DNA from: Chloroflexia bacterium
Lineage (GTDB): Bacteria; Chloroflexota; Chloroflexia; Thermomicrobiales; UBA6265
Direction: 5' to 3'
Length of the DNA: 6,144 nt
Assembly: GCA_013696525.1 (NCBI GenBank)
Contig: JACCYK010000072.1
Location: 1-6,144 of the forward strand
The translations under genes and the position numbers were made by a program. The notes beneath the pieces were generated by a model. That model made no database searches, was not told the origin of the DNA, and saw nothing but the letters and a program-made list of their open reading frames with translations. This document shows, one piece after another, positions 1 to 6,144 of the stretch (position 1 is the first letter of the stretch; every line of letters begins with the position of its first letter).

Positions 1-1826
1 GCCGCGGGGCGCGCACGGTCGCGCTGCGTCGCGAGCCGTTACCAGTCGAGCGCACCCCGGTCCAGCTTGCCTCGGTCCTCACCGTGGCCGAGCTGGCGGA
101 ACAGTTGCAGACGACGGGGATCGAGATCATCAAAGAGCTGATGAAGCTCGGGATGATGGCCAACCTCAATCAGCAAATTGATTACTCCACGGCCGCCAGG
201 GTGGCCGAAGCGCTAGGCTGGGAAACGTTCGAGGACGTGCCCGAGATCGTCCAGCAAGACATCGCCGATTTTGAAGCGCGGCGCACGGAGTCCGAGGCCG
301 ACCCCCGCGCCATCGCGCGGCCGCCGGTGGTCACCATCATGGGCCACGTTGACCACGGTAAGACGAAGCTCCTCGACGCGATCCGGTCGGCGAACGTGGC
401 CGAGGGCGAAGCCGGGGGCATCACCCAGCACATCGGCGCCTACCAGGTGGAGACCCAGGGCCGCAAGATCACCTTCCTCGATACCCCCGGCCACGAAGCC
501 TTCACCGCGATGCGGGCCCGCGGGGCGCAGGCGACCGACGTCGCCGTGCTGGTGGTTGCCGCCGACGACGGCGTGATGCCGACGACGCGGGAAGCGGTGG
601 CCCACATCAAGTCGGCAAACGTGCCGCTGGTGGTGGCGATCAACAAAATCGACCGCGCCGGCGCCAACCCGGACCGGGTGCGGCAGCAGCTCTCCGAGAT
701 CGAGGTGATGCCGGAAGACTGGGGCGGTGATGTCCCGTTCGTCGAGGTCTCGGCTCTGGAGCGGATGGGGCTCGACGATCTGCTCGAGGTCATCTTGCTC
801 GTGGCCGATGTCCACGAGCTGAAGGCCAACCCCTACAAGCCGGCGAGCGGCGTCGTGATCGAGGCCAAGGTCGATCGTAGCCGCGGGCCGGTGGCGACCG
901 TGCTGGTCCAGAGCGGTACCCTCAACCTGCGTGATGTCGTGGTCGCCGGCAGCACCTGGGGCCGGATCAAGGCAATGTTCGACGACCATGGCAAGCGGGT
1001 GCGGCGGGCGGAGCCAAGCTTCCCGGTCGAGATCTTAGGCTTGCTCGATGTGCCGCAAGCCGGCGACTCCTTCCAGAGCTTCGAGGATGAGAAGGTCGCC
1101 CGCGACCTGGCGGAGCATCGCCTGTCCCAACGGCGGGCCGAATCCCTAGGCGCCGACCGCTCGTTCAAGCTGATCGACCTCTCGAACCAGGTGCAGGAAG
1201 GCGGCGTCGCCGAGCTGCGGATCATCCTCAAGGCGGATGTCCAAGGCTCGCTCGGTGCGATCCAAAACGCGCTGCTGAAATTGAACGATGAGACCGACGA
1301 CGGGGTCCGGATGAGCCTGACTTTGGCCGCGACCGGCGCCATCAGCGAATCGGACGTTAACCTGGCCGCCACCACGCGGTCGATCATCATTGGCTTCAAT
1401 GTCCGGCCCGATGTGGCGGCCAAGCGGGCGGCCGACGCGGCGGGAGTTGATGTTCGGTTCTACAACATCATTTACAACCTGTTGGACGAGGTCAAGGCGG
1501 CCATGACCGGGCTGCTGGCGCCGATCTTCCAGGATGTGACCGATGGCTACGCCGAGGTGCGCGACACCTTCAAGTTGCCGAGTAATGATGTCGTCGCCGG
1601 GCTCTACGTGCTAGATGGCAAGATCAACCGAAACGTCAAGGTCCGTGTGCTGCGCAGCGGCACGGTGATGCACGAAGGCGGCATCAAGTCGTTGAAGCGG
1701 TTCAAGGACGACGTGCGCGAAGTCGCCGCCGGCTACGAATGCGGCCTCGGCCTCGATAGCACGAACGACCTTCAAGTCGGCGACCAGCTCGAGTTCTATC
1801 ACCGTGAGGAAGTCGCCCGAACGTAA
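1..1826 (+). CDS. infB: Translation initiation factor IF-2, 5'-truncated by the window edge
   Basis: IF2 is the GTPase that brings fMet-tRNA to the 30S subunit and promotes 50S joining. The reading frame (first full codon at 3) is open from the window edge to TAA 1824-1826. The GTG at 84 is not the start: the codons before it continue the conserved IF2_N helix ([10 protein letters not shown]), and no start codon lies upstream in frame. Numbering residues from the codon at 84, I see the IF2_N domain (1-45), then the G domain with G1 GHVDHGKT (87-94), a G2 region around GGITQHIG (111-118), G3 DTPGHEAF (133-140), G4 NKID (187-190) and G5 SAL (223-225). Domain II follows at about 255-340, domain III (DVQGS, 385-389) and the C2 fMet-tRNA-binding domain with SLKRFKDDV (536-544) and GYECG (550-554). 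About 607 residues are visible, so any missing N-terminal part cannot be sized. Lys follows the P-loop Thr where Ser or Thr is common. The identity is certain. Confidence 0.98.
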   Translation, partial: RGARTVALRREPLPVERTPVQLASVLTVAELAEQLQTTGIEIIKELMKLGMMANLNQQIDYSTAARVAEALGWETFEDVPEIVQQDIADFEARRTESEADPRAIARPPVVTIMGHVDHGKTKLLDAIRSANVAEGEAGGITQHIGAYQVETQGRKITFLDTPGHEAFTAMRARGAQATDVAVLVVAADDGVMPTTREAVAHIKSANVPLVVAINKIDRAGANPDRVRQQLSEIEVMPEDWGGDVPFVEVSALERMGLDDLLEVILLVADVHELKANPYKPASGVVIEAKVDRSRGPVATVLVQSGTLNLRDVVVAGSTWGRIKAMFDDHGKRVRRAEPSFPVEILGLLDVPQAGDSFQSFEDEKVARDLAEHRLSQRRAESLGADRSFKLIDLSNQVQEGGVAELRIILKADVQGSLGAIQNALLKLNDETDDGVRMSLTLAATGAISESDVNLAATTRSIIIGFNVRPDVAAKRAADAAGVDVRFYNIIYNLLDEVKAAMTGLLAPIFQDVTDGYAEVRDTFKLPSNDVVAGLYVLDGKINRNVKVRVLRSGTVMHEGGIKSLKRFKDDVREVAAGYECGLGLDSTNDLQVGDQLEFYHREEVART

Positions 1827-1834
1827 CGCGGACC

Positions 1835-1877
1835 CAACGCTCCGGGGCCGGATCGCGGGATCCGACCAGGAGCGTTG
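1835..1877 (+). other. Nested hairpin between infB and rbfA
   Basis: The outer arms CAACGCTCC (1835-1843) and GGAGCGTTG (1869-1877) pair perfectly over 9 bp. Inside them, CGGATC (1849-1854) and GATCCG (1859-1864) form a second perfect 6-bp stem around a GCGG tetraloop. The small internal loop between the stems (GGGGC against ACCA) could add two G-C pairs. The hairpin starts 8 bases after the infB stop. No T-run follows on either strand, so it is not a canonical intrinsic terminator. It may be an RNA processing or 3'-end stabilising structure, a partial attenuator, or a protein-binding site. The structure is seen directly; the role is unknown. Confidence 0.6.
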
Positions 1878-1902
1878 TCTCCCGCGCGCGATCGGTGAGT
1901 CC

Positions 1903-1909
1903 GGAGAGG
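1903..1909 (+). promoter_or_regulatory. Ribosome binding site deciding the rbfA start
   Basis: GGAGAGG is a good Shine-Dalgarno match. Its GGAG core lies 6 bases before GTG 1913. It falls inside the longer frame that begins at GTG 1895, so it argues for the shorter rbfA start. The upstream TCTCC (1878-1882), directly after the hairpin, could pair with GGAGA and partly hide this site, but that is only a 5-bp possibility. Confidence 0.7.
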
Positions 1910-1912
1910 CAC

Positions 1913-2308
1913 GTGAGTAGACGAACCCAGCAGGTCGGTGAATTCCTGCGCGAAGAGGTCGATGACATCATTCGCCGGGAGGTGGACGATCCCCGGATCG
2001 GCTTCTTCAGCATCACCCGGGTCGAGGTGCCGCCCGATTTGCGCTCGGCCCGGGTCTTTATCAGTGTGCTTGGCACCGATGAGGAACGGGAAGCGACCCT
2101 GACCGCGTTGCGTTCGGCGGCCGGGTTCATCCGGCGCCATCTGAAGCCCCGGATGCGGATGCGCCAAATCCCGGACCTCGAGTTTCGGGATGACCGCTCG
2201 ATGGAACATGCCGAGCGGATCGGTCATGTCCTGCGTGAGCTGAACCTGGCCACCCCGGCGGCCAACCGGCCCGCCCCGAAACCGGCCGAGACGGAGGGAC
2301 GCGAGTGA
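1913..2308 (+). CDS. rbfA: Ribosome-binding factor A (30S maturation)
   Basis: RbfA is a small type II KH-domain protein that binds the immature 30S subunit near the 5' end of 16S rRNA and is needed for late maturation and cold adaptation. The 131-residue product has the family hallmarks: MSRRTQQVGEFLREEV at the start, DPRIGFFSITRVEV (27-39), DLRSARVFISV (42-52), the kinked helix motif SAAGFIR with its A-x-G (68-74), and PDLEFRDDRSMEHAERI (87-103). A Pro/Ala-rich tail follows residue 112. I chose GTG 1913 over the in-frame GTG 1895, which would add six residues (MSPERH), because 1913 has a well-placed ribosome binding site and the family normally begins M-S-x-R-x-x-Q/R-V. The stop overlaps the nrnA start (GTGA), so translation is probably coupled. 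Confidence 0.95.
   Translation: MSRRTQQVGEFLREEVDDIIRREVDDPRIGFFSITRVEVPPDLRSARVFISVLGTDEEREATLTALRSAAGFIRRHLKPRMRMRQIPDLEFRDDRSMEHAERIGHVLRELNLATPAANRPAPKPAETEGRE
2293..2298 (+). promoter_or_regulatory. Ribosome binding site of nrnA, inside rbfA
   Basis: GGAGGG lies 6 bases before GTG 2305, within the last codons of rbfA. It fixes the nrnA start at the GTGA overlap, where GTG 2305-2307 shares two bases with the rbfA stop TGA 2306-2308. Confidence 0.8.
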
Positions 2309-3354
2309 CCTGGAAGATCGACCCGGACGAGGCCGCCGCCGCCCGCGGCCGGTTGCATGGCGCTCGCACCGTCTTGATGCCAACGCACCAAAACGTCGAC
2401 GCCGACGGCCTCTCCTCGCCGATCGCGATGCGGCAGGCGCTGGCCCAAGTTGGCGTCGACGCCTACCCCTTGGTGACGGATACCGAAATCCCGTCCAGCC
2501 TGAAATTCCTGCCCGACATCGACGCGGTGCTCGTCTACGGCCGGGATCCATTGCCCGACTACGATCTGATCTGCATGATCGATTGTGCCGACCGCCGGCG
2601 GCTGGGGCGGTTCTCAAAAGACGAGGCGGACAAGCTCGACGGCTCGGTCCCGATCGTCAACATCGATCATCATGTGACGAACGACCGCTTTGGGGCGGTC
2701 AATATCGTGATCCCGGACGCGGCGGCGGCGGCGGAGATCGTGACCGAGCTGTTGCGAGCCTGGGGGACCGTGATCACGCCGCCGATCGCCCAGTCACTGC
2801 TGGCCGGCCTCTATGGCGACACCCTGGGCCTGCGGACCCCGTCGACCACCTCGCAAACGATCCGGACCGTGGCCGATCTGGTCGACGCCGGCGGCGACCT
2901 GATGCCCGTGGTCGATTGCCTCTTCCGGCTCAAGCCGCGCTCGACCGTCTGTTTGTGGGAACACGGCCTGAGCAACGTCAGCTGGGCCGGCCAGATCATC
3001 TGGACCGAATTGACGCGAGCCGGCTTCCGGGATTGCGGGGCGGCGATGGACGAGGCCGAGGGGTTCGTCAATTTTCTGGCTGGAACGCAAGGCTCGCGAA
3101 TCGCGGTGATCCTCTATCAGGATGAAGACGAGCGGGGCTGGCGGGTCAGCATGCGGAGCCTGGAGACCGCGGTCGACGTCTCGGCCATTGCCGCCGACTT
3201 CGGCGGCGGCGGCCACCCGCGGGCGGCGGGCATGCACCTCGACGGGCACACCCGGGCCGACATCGACGCCTTCCTGCACCGCGTCGCCGAGTTGTTGGAG
3301 GCTCCCCCCCGCCCATCTCCAGCCCGGGCGGCGGTCGTTCATGCCGGTCGCTGA
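2305..3354 (+). CDS. nrnA: DHH/DHHA1 phosphoesterase, NrnA-type oligoribonuclease / pAp phosphatase
   Basis: The 349-residue product has the DHH-DHHA1 architecture of NrnA, a soluble Mn-dependent phosphoesterase. The family degrades 2-5 nt RNAs and often dephosphorylates 3'-phosphoadenosine 5'-phosphate; some members cleave pApA from c-di-AMP breakdown. Visible metal ligands are H28, D32 and D34 in HQNVDADG, D93 in MIDCAD, D121-H122-H123 in NIDHHVTND, and D172 in GLYGDT. The DHHA1 domain near the C-terminus carries the GGGGHPRAAG substrate loop (300-309). Length is slightly above the usual 310-330, mostly from a Pro/Ala/Arg tail after residue 333. Motif I reads DADGLSS where DxDAxGS is common, and the fourth motif is YGDTLGLRTPSTT where TDTGxF is common, so substrate preference may be shifted. 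It sits between rbfA and truB, a usual nrnA position in Gram-positive and Chloroflexota-like operons. The exact substrate cannot be read from sequence. Confidence 0.92.
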   Translation: MTWKIDPDEAAAARGRLHGARTVLMPTHQNVDADGLSSPIAMRQALAQVGVDAYPLVTDTEIPSSLKFLPDIDAVLVYGRDPLPDYDLICMIDCADRRRLGRFSKDEADKLDGSVPIVNIDHHVTNDRFGAVNIVIPDAAAAAEIVTELLRAWGTVITPPIAQSLLAGLYGDTLGLRTPSTTSQTIRTVADLVDAGGDLMPVVDCLFRLKPRSTVCLWEHGLSNVSWAGQIIWTELTRAGFRDCGAAMDEAEGFVNFLAGTQGSRIAVILYQDEDERGWRVSMRSLETAVDVSAIAADFGGGGHPRAAGMHLDGHTRADIDAFLHRVAELLEAPPRPSPARAAVVHAGR

Positions 3355-4303
3355 TCCCGCCCCGCGGGATCACTCGCGGCAGCGGCCGGCACGGCCAGCG
3401 CCGCCACTGCATGGCTTCCTCGTGATCGATAAACCGGCCGGGTGGACGAGCTTCGACGTCGTGGCCCGAGCGAGGCGCCTGCTGGCGGTGCGGAAGATCG
3501 GGCATGCCGGCACCCTCGATCCGGCGGCCACCGGCGTCCTGCCGCTCGCGGTCGGCCACGCCACCCGGGTGCTCGAATACCTCGCCGTGGCGGATAAGGC
3601 TTATCGCGCGGAGATCACCTTCGGGGTCGAGACCGACAGCCATGATCGCGATGGCCAGGTGACCGCGACGCACGATGCCGCCGCGCTGACGCGCGAGGGG
3701 ATCGAGACCGCGCTGGCCGGGTTTCGTGGCGCAATCGCGCAAATCCCGCCGATGCACGCCGCCATCAAGGTCGATGGGCAGCGGCTCTACGAGCTAGCCC
3801 GGCGCGGTGAGGAGGTCGAACGGGCGCCGCGTCCGGTCGTCATCTCGCGCCTCGACTTCCTCGCCTGGACCCCGCCGGTAGCGACCCTGCTGGTTGAATG
3901 CTCGAAGGGCACCTATATCCGCGCCCTGGCCCGAGATTTGGGGACGGTGACGGGCGGTGGCGCCTATCTGTCAAACTTGGTTCGCACCCGAGCCGGCCCC
4001 TTCACGCTCGACGCGGCGATCACGCTGGACGACCTGGCGGCGGCGGATCTGCCGGCGGCGTGGCCCAAGCTTGCCATCCCGTCGGATGCGGTGCTGGCGG
4101 ACTGGCCGGCCCTGACGCTCGACGCGGCGGAGACGATTGCCTGGCATCATGGCAAGCTGGTCCGGCGCGAGGCGATGGGCGACGAGCCAGCGCCCCAGCG
4201 GGCCCGCGTCTATGATTCGTCCGGTCATTGGATCGGCATCGGTTTGGCCGATGAGACCGGCCGGTCATGGCGGCCGGCGAAAGTCATCACGCACGGGACA
4301 TGA
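3341..4303 (+). CDS. truB: tRNA pseudouridine(55) synthase
   Basis: TruB isomerises U55 in the T-arm of most tRNAs to pseudouridine and also helps tRNA fold. The 320-residue product shows LVIDKPAGWTSFDVV (27-41), the catalytic loop IGHAGTLDPAATGVLP (53-68) with nucleophile D60, the conserved Tyr in KAYRAEITFG (Y88), PPMHAAIKVDGQRLYELARRG (136-156), and CSKGTYIRALARDLG (187-201). The C-terminal part (about 245-320) matches the PUA-like TruB_C region in position. I chose ATG 3341 because no other credible start exists in frame: upstream codons only read as low-complexity shadow of nrnA, and the next start would cut into the KPAG motif. It overlaps nrnA by 14 bases and has no clear ribosome binding site, so it probably depends on coupled translation. 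About 24 Pro/Arg/Ala-rich residues precede the conserved core, a modest extension. Confidence 0.96.
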   Translation: MPVADPAPRDHSRQRPARPAPPLHGFLVIDKPAGWTSFDVVARARRLLAVRKIGHAGTLDPAATGVLPLAVGHATRVLEYLAVADKAYRAEITFGVETDSHDRDGQVTATHDAAALTREGIETALAGFRGAIAQIPPMHAAIKVDGQRLYELARRGEEVERAPRPVVISRLDFLAWTPPVATLLVECSKGTYIRALARDLGTVTGGGAYLSNLVRTRAGPFTLDAAITLDDLAAADLPAAWPKLAIPSDAVLADWPALTLDAAETIAWHHGKLVRREAMGDEPAPQRARVYDSSGHWIGIGLADETGRSWRPAKVITHGT

Positions 4304-4308
4304 GGGAG
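4303..4308 (+). promoter_or_regulatory. Ribosome binding site of ribF, overlapping the truB stop
   Basis: AGGGAG begins with the last base of the truB stop codon (TGA 4301-4303) and sits 6 bases before GTG 4315. It supports GTG 4315 as the ribF start over the in-frame ATG 4300 (an ATGA overlap with truB but a poor upstream site) and ATG 4267. Confidence 0.65.
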
Positions 4309-4314
4309 CGCCCG

Positions 4315-5325
4315 GTGACGGTCACGTCAAGTTCGCATACGCTGGTGGAGCTGCGCGGGTTGGCGGCGACACCCCGGATCGTCACCATCGGCACCTTCGA
4401 CGGGGTGCATCTCGGGCACCATCATTTGCTGCGGAGTGCCGTGACCCGCGGCCGGGAGCAATCGCTGGCCACGATGGCGGTGACCTTTGAGCCGCTGCCG
4501 CCGCAAGTCCTGCGGCCCGAGAAGTTCCCCGGCCGGCTCTGCACGGTGGCGGAGAAGGTCGAGCAATTGGCGAGCAGCGGCGTCGATCAGATCGTCGCGA
4601 TCGAGTTCAACCTGGCGCTGGCCGCCCAATCGCCCGAGCAATTCATGGCGGACCTGGTCGCGGTCAGTCATCTTCACGAGCTCTGGGTGGGGGACAACTT
4701 CGCCCTTGGCCGCAACCGGGTGGGCGATGTCGCCCGCTTGACCGAGATTGGCCAGGAGCTCGGGTTCGCGGTCGTCGCCCTGCGACGGCTGATGGTTGGA
4801 CCGGACATGGTCAGCTCCAGCGCGATCCGGCAGGCGGTCAGCAATGGTGCTGTCGGGCTCGCCCGGCGCTTGCTGGGCCGGCCGTTCCGAGTCAGCGGCG
4901 AAGTCATCCATGGTGCCCATCTCGGCCGCACGATCGGCTTCCCGACCGCGAACGTGGCGCCGCCGGCGGAGCTGGTGGCCCTGGCGGACGGCATTTACGC
5001 CTCCCTGGCCTGGCTCCCGGACGACACCGCGCCCCGACCGGCGATGACCTACGTCGGAACGCGGCCGACGGTCAATAGCGGCGCCCGCCAAGTCGAGACC
5101 AACCTGCTCGATTTCGATGGCGACCTCTATGGCCAAATCCTGCGGGTTGACCTGATCGAACGCCTGCGCGGAGATGCGGTGTTCGACGGCCTCGACGCGC
5201 TGATCGCGCAACTGCGCCGCGACGATGTCCACGCGCGGACGGTGCTGGCCGAGCTTGGCATCGCCGGGTTGCGCCCGGACAGGTCCCACGTCTCCCGCTC
5301 GATCGAGCGATGGCCCAGCTCGTGA
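4315..5325 (+). CDS. ribF: Bifunctional riboflavin kinase / FAD synthetase
   Basis: RibF phosphorylates riboflavin to FMN and then adenylates FMN to FAD in the cytoplasm. The 336-residue product has both modules in order. The N-terminal nucleotidyltransferase shows VTIGTFDGVHLGHHHLL (23-39) with the H-x-G-H motif at 32-35, VTFEPLP (56-62), LWVGDNFALGRNRVGD (123-138) and VSSSAIRQAV (166-175). The C-terminal kinase shows LLGRPFRVSGEVIHG (186-200), IGFPTANV (207-214) with the PTAN motif, YVGTRPTVN (246-254), the conserved Glu in VETNLLDF (E261), and a final DALIAQLRRDDVHAR helix (294-308). Length fits the family's usual 300-340. I chose GTG 4315, 11 bases after the truB stop; ATG 4300 (five residues longer, ATGA overlap) is the main alternative. 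It is the last + strand gene and ends 10 bases before the opposing gene. Confidence 0.96.
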   Translation: MTVTSSSHTLVELRGLAATPRIVTIGTFDGVHLGHHHLLRSAVTRGREQSLATMAVTFEPLPPQVLRPEKFPGRLCTVAEKVEQLASSGVDQIVAIEFNLALAAQSPEQFMADLVAVSHLHELWVGDNFALGRNRVGDVARLTEIGQELGFAVVALRRLMVGPDMVSSSAIRQAVSNGAVGLARRLLGRPFRVSGEVIHGAHLGRTIGFPTANVAPPAELVALADGIYASLAWLPDDTAPRPAMTYVGTRPTVNSGARQVETNLLDFDGDLYGQILRVDLIERLRGDAVFDGLDALIAQLRRDDVHARTVLAELGIAGLRPDRSHVSRSIERWPSS

Positions 5326-5335
5326 CTCGCGGTGT

Positions 5336-6055
5336 CTACGACGAGGTCGTTTTGCGCATCGACCAGGCGCCGAACAGGGCGCCCCTGAAGTACAGGTCGA
5401 CCTCGGCAAACCCGGCGGACCGGAACAGGTCGCGCAGGCGTGACTCGGTCGCCCACTGGATATGCTCGAGCACCTGCTGAGCCATCTCGACCGTCTTTTC
5501 CTCCGGCACACCGAGATCGAGCTGATAGCGCTGCCAGATCCGCAACACACGAGAGAACCCGTCTGCCGTGTGATCGCCATGGAAATCGGCGATGACGAAG
5601 GGTGCTCCTGGAACCAGCCGGTCGCTGATGTGGCGAAGGAAATCCAATTTTGCTCCGTCGTCGGGCAGGAAGTGCATGACCAGTAAGGCAGTCGCGGCGT
5701 CGTAGCGGTCGCTGTTTGGAAGCTGATCCGTGGTGGCGACGATGAGCTCGACCCGCTCGCCGAGATCCGCCGCCGCGCACCGGTCACGGGCGATCGCGAT
5801 CATGTCGGCGGCGGGGTCGATGGCGGTGAATCGCCAGCCAGGATAGAGCTGACCGAGGAGCAGAACCTCGGCCCCGGTGCCGGCGCCCACGATCAGCAGG
5901 TCGGCGTCGTCAGCGAGCCGGTCGCGGAGGGCGGCGGCGGACAGCCGGTGCAGAAGCTCGTAGCCGGGAATGCTGACCCGGATTCGCTCGTCGTACTGGC
6001 GTGCATGGTCGGCGCTGAATCGCTCATGCCCCGCGCTCGCTTGAACCGTAGACAT
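5336..6055 (-). CDS. Class I SAM-dependent methyltransferase, CmoA-like, substrate unknown
   Basis: The 239-residue product is a Rossmann-fold SAM-binding protein. Motif I is LLIVGAGTGAEVL (53-65); the adenosine-binding acidic strand end is FTAIDPAADMI (76-86); ATTDQLP (107-113) precedes the motif IV region YDAATALLVMHFLPD (118-132); and a post-motif strand is PFVIADFHGD (152-161). There is no signal peptide or membrane segment. Two stretches resemble CmoA, the carboxy-SAM synthase: RVSIPGYELLH (26-36), like its RSVPGY segment, and the C-terminal FRGALFGAWSMRK (223-235), like its CFNFGSLVALK. That comparison is from memory. CmoA lacks methyl-transfer activity, so this protein could be a carboxy-SAM synthase relative or an ordinary small-molecule methyltransferase; no CmoB partner is visible. 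ATG 6055-6053 has a strong ribosome binding site. It ends with TAG 5338-5336, convergent with ribF, so it is a separate transcription unit. Confidence 0.88.
   Translation of the reverse strand: MSTVQASAGHERFSADHARQYDERIRVSIPGYELLHRLSAAALRDRLADDADLLIVGAGTGAEVLLLGQLYPGWRFTAIDPAADMIAIARDRCAAADLGERVELIVATTDQLPNSDRYDAATALLVMHFLPDDGAKLDFLRHISDRLVPGAPFVIADFHGDHTADGFSRVLRIWQRYQLDLGVPEEKTVEMAQQVLEHIQWATESRLRDLFRSAGFAEVDLYFRGALFGAWSMRKTTSS
5338..5353 (+). terminator. Possible weak terminator after ribF
   Basis: ACGAC (5338-5342) and GTCGT (5346-5350) form a 5-bp stem around GAG, followed by TTT, 12 bases after the ribF stop. The position is right for ending the operon transcript, but the stem is short (three G-C pairs), the T-run is minimal, and the bases also encode the C-terminus of the opposing gene. 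Chance is a real alternative. Confidence 0.25.
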
Positions 6056-6061
6056 CAGGGG

Positions 6062-6068
6062 CTCCCCC
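6062..6068 (-). promoter_or_regulatory. Ribosome binding site of the methyltransferase, within a small G-C hairpin
   Basis: Read on the - strand, GGGGGAG lies 6 bases before ATG 6055, which supports that start. The same bases can fold as GGGG-GAG-CCCC (6068-6058), a 4-bp all-G-C stem with a triloop that would cover the site in the mRNA. The site is clear; any regulatory effect of the hairpin is inference. Confidence 0.75.
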
Positions 6069-6075
6069 GGGGTGA

Positions 6076-6088
6076 CCGGCTGTGCCGG
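6076..6088 (-). other. Small hairpin in the methyltransferase leader
   Basis: CCGGC and GCCGG form a perfect 5-bp stem with a 3-base loop, 7 bases upstream of the methyltransferase ribosome binding site on the - strand. Together with the G-C hairpin over that site it would make the 5' leader highly structured. Short stems like this are common by chance at this GC content. Confidence 0.3.
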
Positions 6089-6114
6089 AATCTGACGACG
6101 GCATGGGATCGGCG

Positions 6115-6143
6115 GGGCTACCGTTACCCAATCCTCGTGTCAA
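6115..6143 (-). promoter_or_regulatory. Possible sigma-70-type promoter of the methyltransferase
   Basis: On the - strand a perfect -35 box TTGACA occupies 6143-6138. At a 17-base spacing the -10 position reads TAGCCC (6120-6115), which matches TATAAT only at its first two bases. Transcription would start about 50-55 bases before the ATG, leaving a short leader. The -35 match stands out in this GC-rich sequence, but the poor -10 box makes this tentative. Confidence 0.3.
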
Positions 6144-6144
6144 A

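Noticed and set aside
213..989. A 258-codon antisense frame within infB
   Set aside because: It is His/Gly/Asp-rich shadow translation of the IF2 G domain's complementary strand, without domain signatures.
1799..2617. A 272-codon antisense frame opposite rbfA and the start of nrnA
   Set aside because: It is low-complexity and Arg/Gly-rich, with no family motifs, and lies opposite two well-supported genes.
2721..2736. A short GCG/GGC triplet run as a possible repeat element
   Set aside because: It encodes an alanine run in NrnA (AAAAAE) and is ordinary for high-GC coding sequence.
3122..3340. An extended N-terminus for truB from ATG 3122
   Set aside because: The extra 73 residues are out-of-frame nrnA sequence (Thr/Pro/Ser/Arg-rich), while nrnA's DHHA1 motif GGGGHPRAAG is encoded there in its own frame. 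TruB proteins do not carry such an extension.
5364..5387. A hairpin (CGCC-GAACAG-GGCG with CAGG/CCTG outer pairs) as an operon terminator
   Set aside because: It lies inside the methyltransferase coding sequence, has no T-run and needs a 2-base bulge; it is most likely incidental to GC-rich codons.
4327..5787. A 486-codon open frame on the - strand opposite ribF and overlapping the methyltransferase in another frame
   Set aside because: The + strand clearly encodes RibF over its full length, and the - strand methyltransferase uses a different frame. The translation is Arg/Pro/Gly-rich with no recognisable domain, typical of antisense shadow frames in high-GC DNA.

Overview
The window is high-GC bacterial chromosome carrying a compact, conserved housekeeping operon for translation initiation, ribosome maturation and RNA metabolism on the + strand (infB-rbfA-nrnA-truB-ribF). 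A convergent methyltransferase gene on the - strand follows it. Strong GC bias, GTG starts at three or more genes, a short IF2 with a Lys directly after the P-loop (GHVDHGKTK), and the EDWGGD segment of the IF2 G domain suggest a high-GC Chloroflexota member, perhaps Thermomicrobia-like. That placement is an inference from memory of the families, not a computed phylogeny.

Layout. Positions 1-1826 hold infB, cut at its 5' end by the window edge; the GTG at 84 is an internal Val codon. Positions 1827-1912 are the only real gap in the operon and contain a strong nested hairpin (1835-1877) and the rbfA ribosome binding site. rbfA (1913-2308) overlaps nrnA by a GTGA junction, and nrnA (2305-3354) overlaps truB by 14 bases. 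truB (3341-4303) is followed 11 bases later by ribF (4315-5325), whose ribosome binding site overlaps the truB stop. This tight packing implies one transcript with translational coupling. The ribF and methyltransferase stops are separated by only 10 bases. The methyltransferase (5336-6055, - strand) has its own strong ribosome binding site and a possible promoter at the right edge of the window.

How the genes work together. IF2 places initiator tRNA on the ribosome and RbfA matures the 30S subunit. TruB modifies U55 of tRNA. NrnA degrades very short RNAs and/or pAp. RibF makes FMN and FAD and is a common rider in this operon. The methyltransferase looks like an independent gene of unknown substrate, with some resemblance to CmoA-type enzymes.

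I found no RNA genes, CRISPR arrays, mobile elements, attachment sites or horizontally acquired cassettes. The observations worth a second look are small: the infB-rbfA hairpin, diverged motifs in NrnA, the methyltransferase itself and its structured leader. I see no evidence here for a new multi-gene system.
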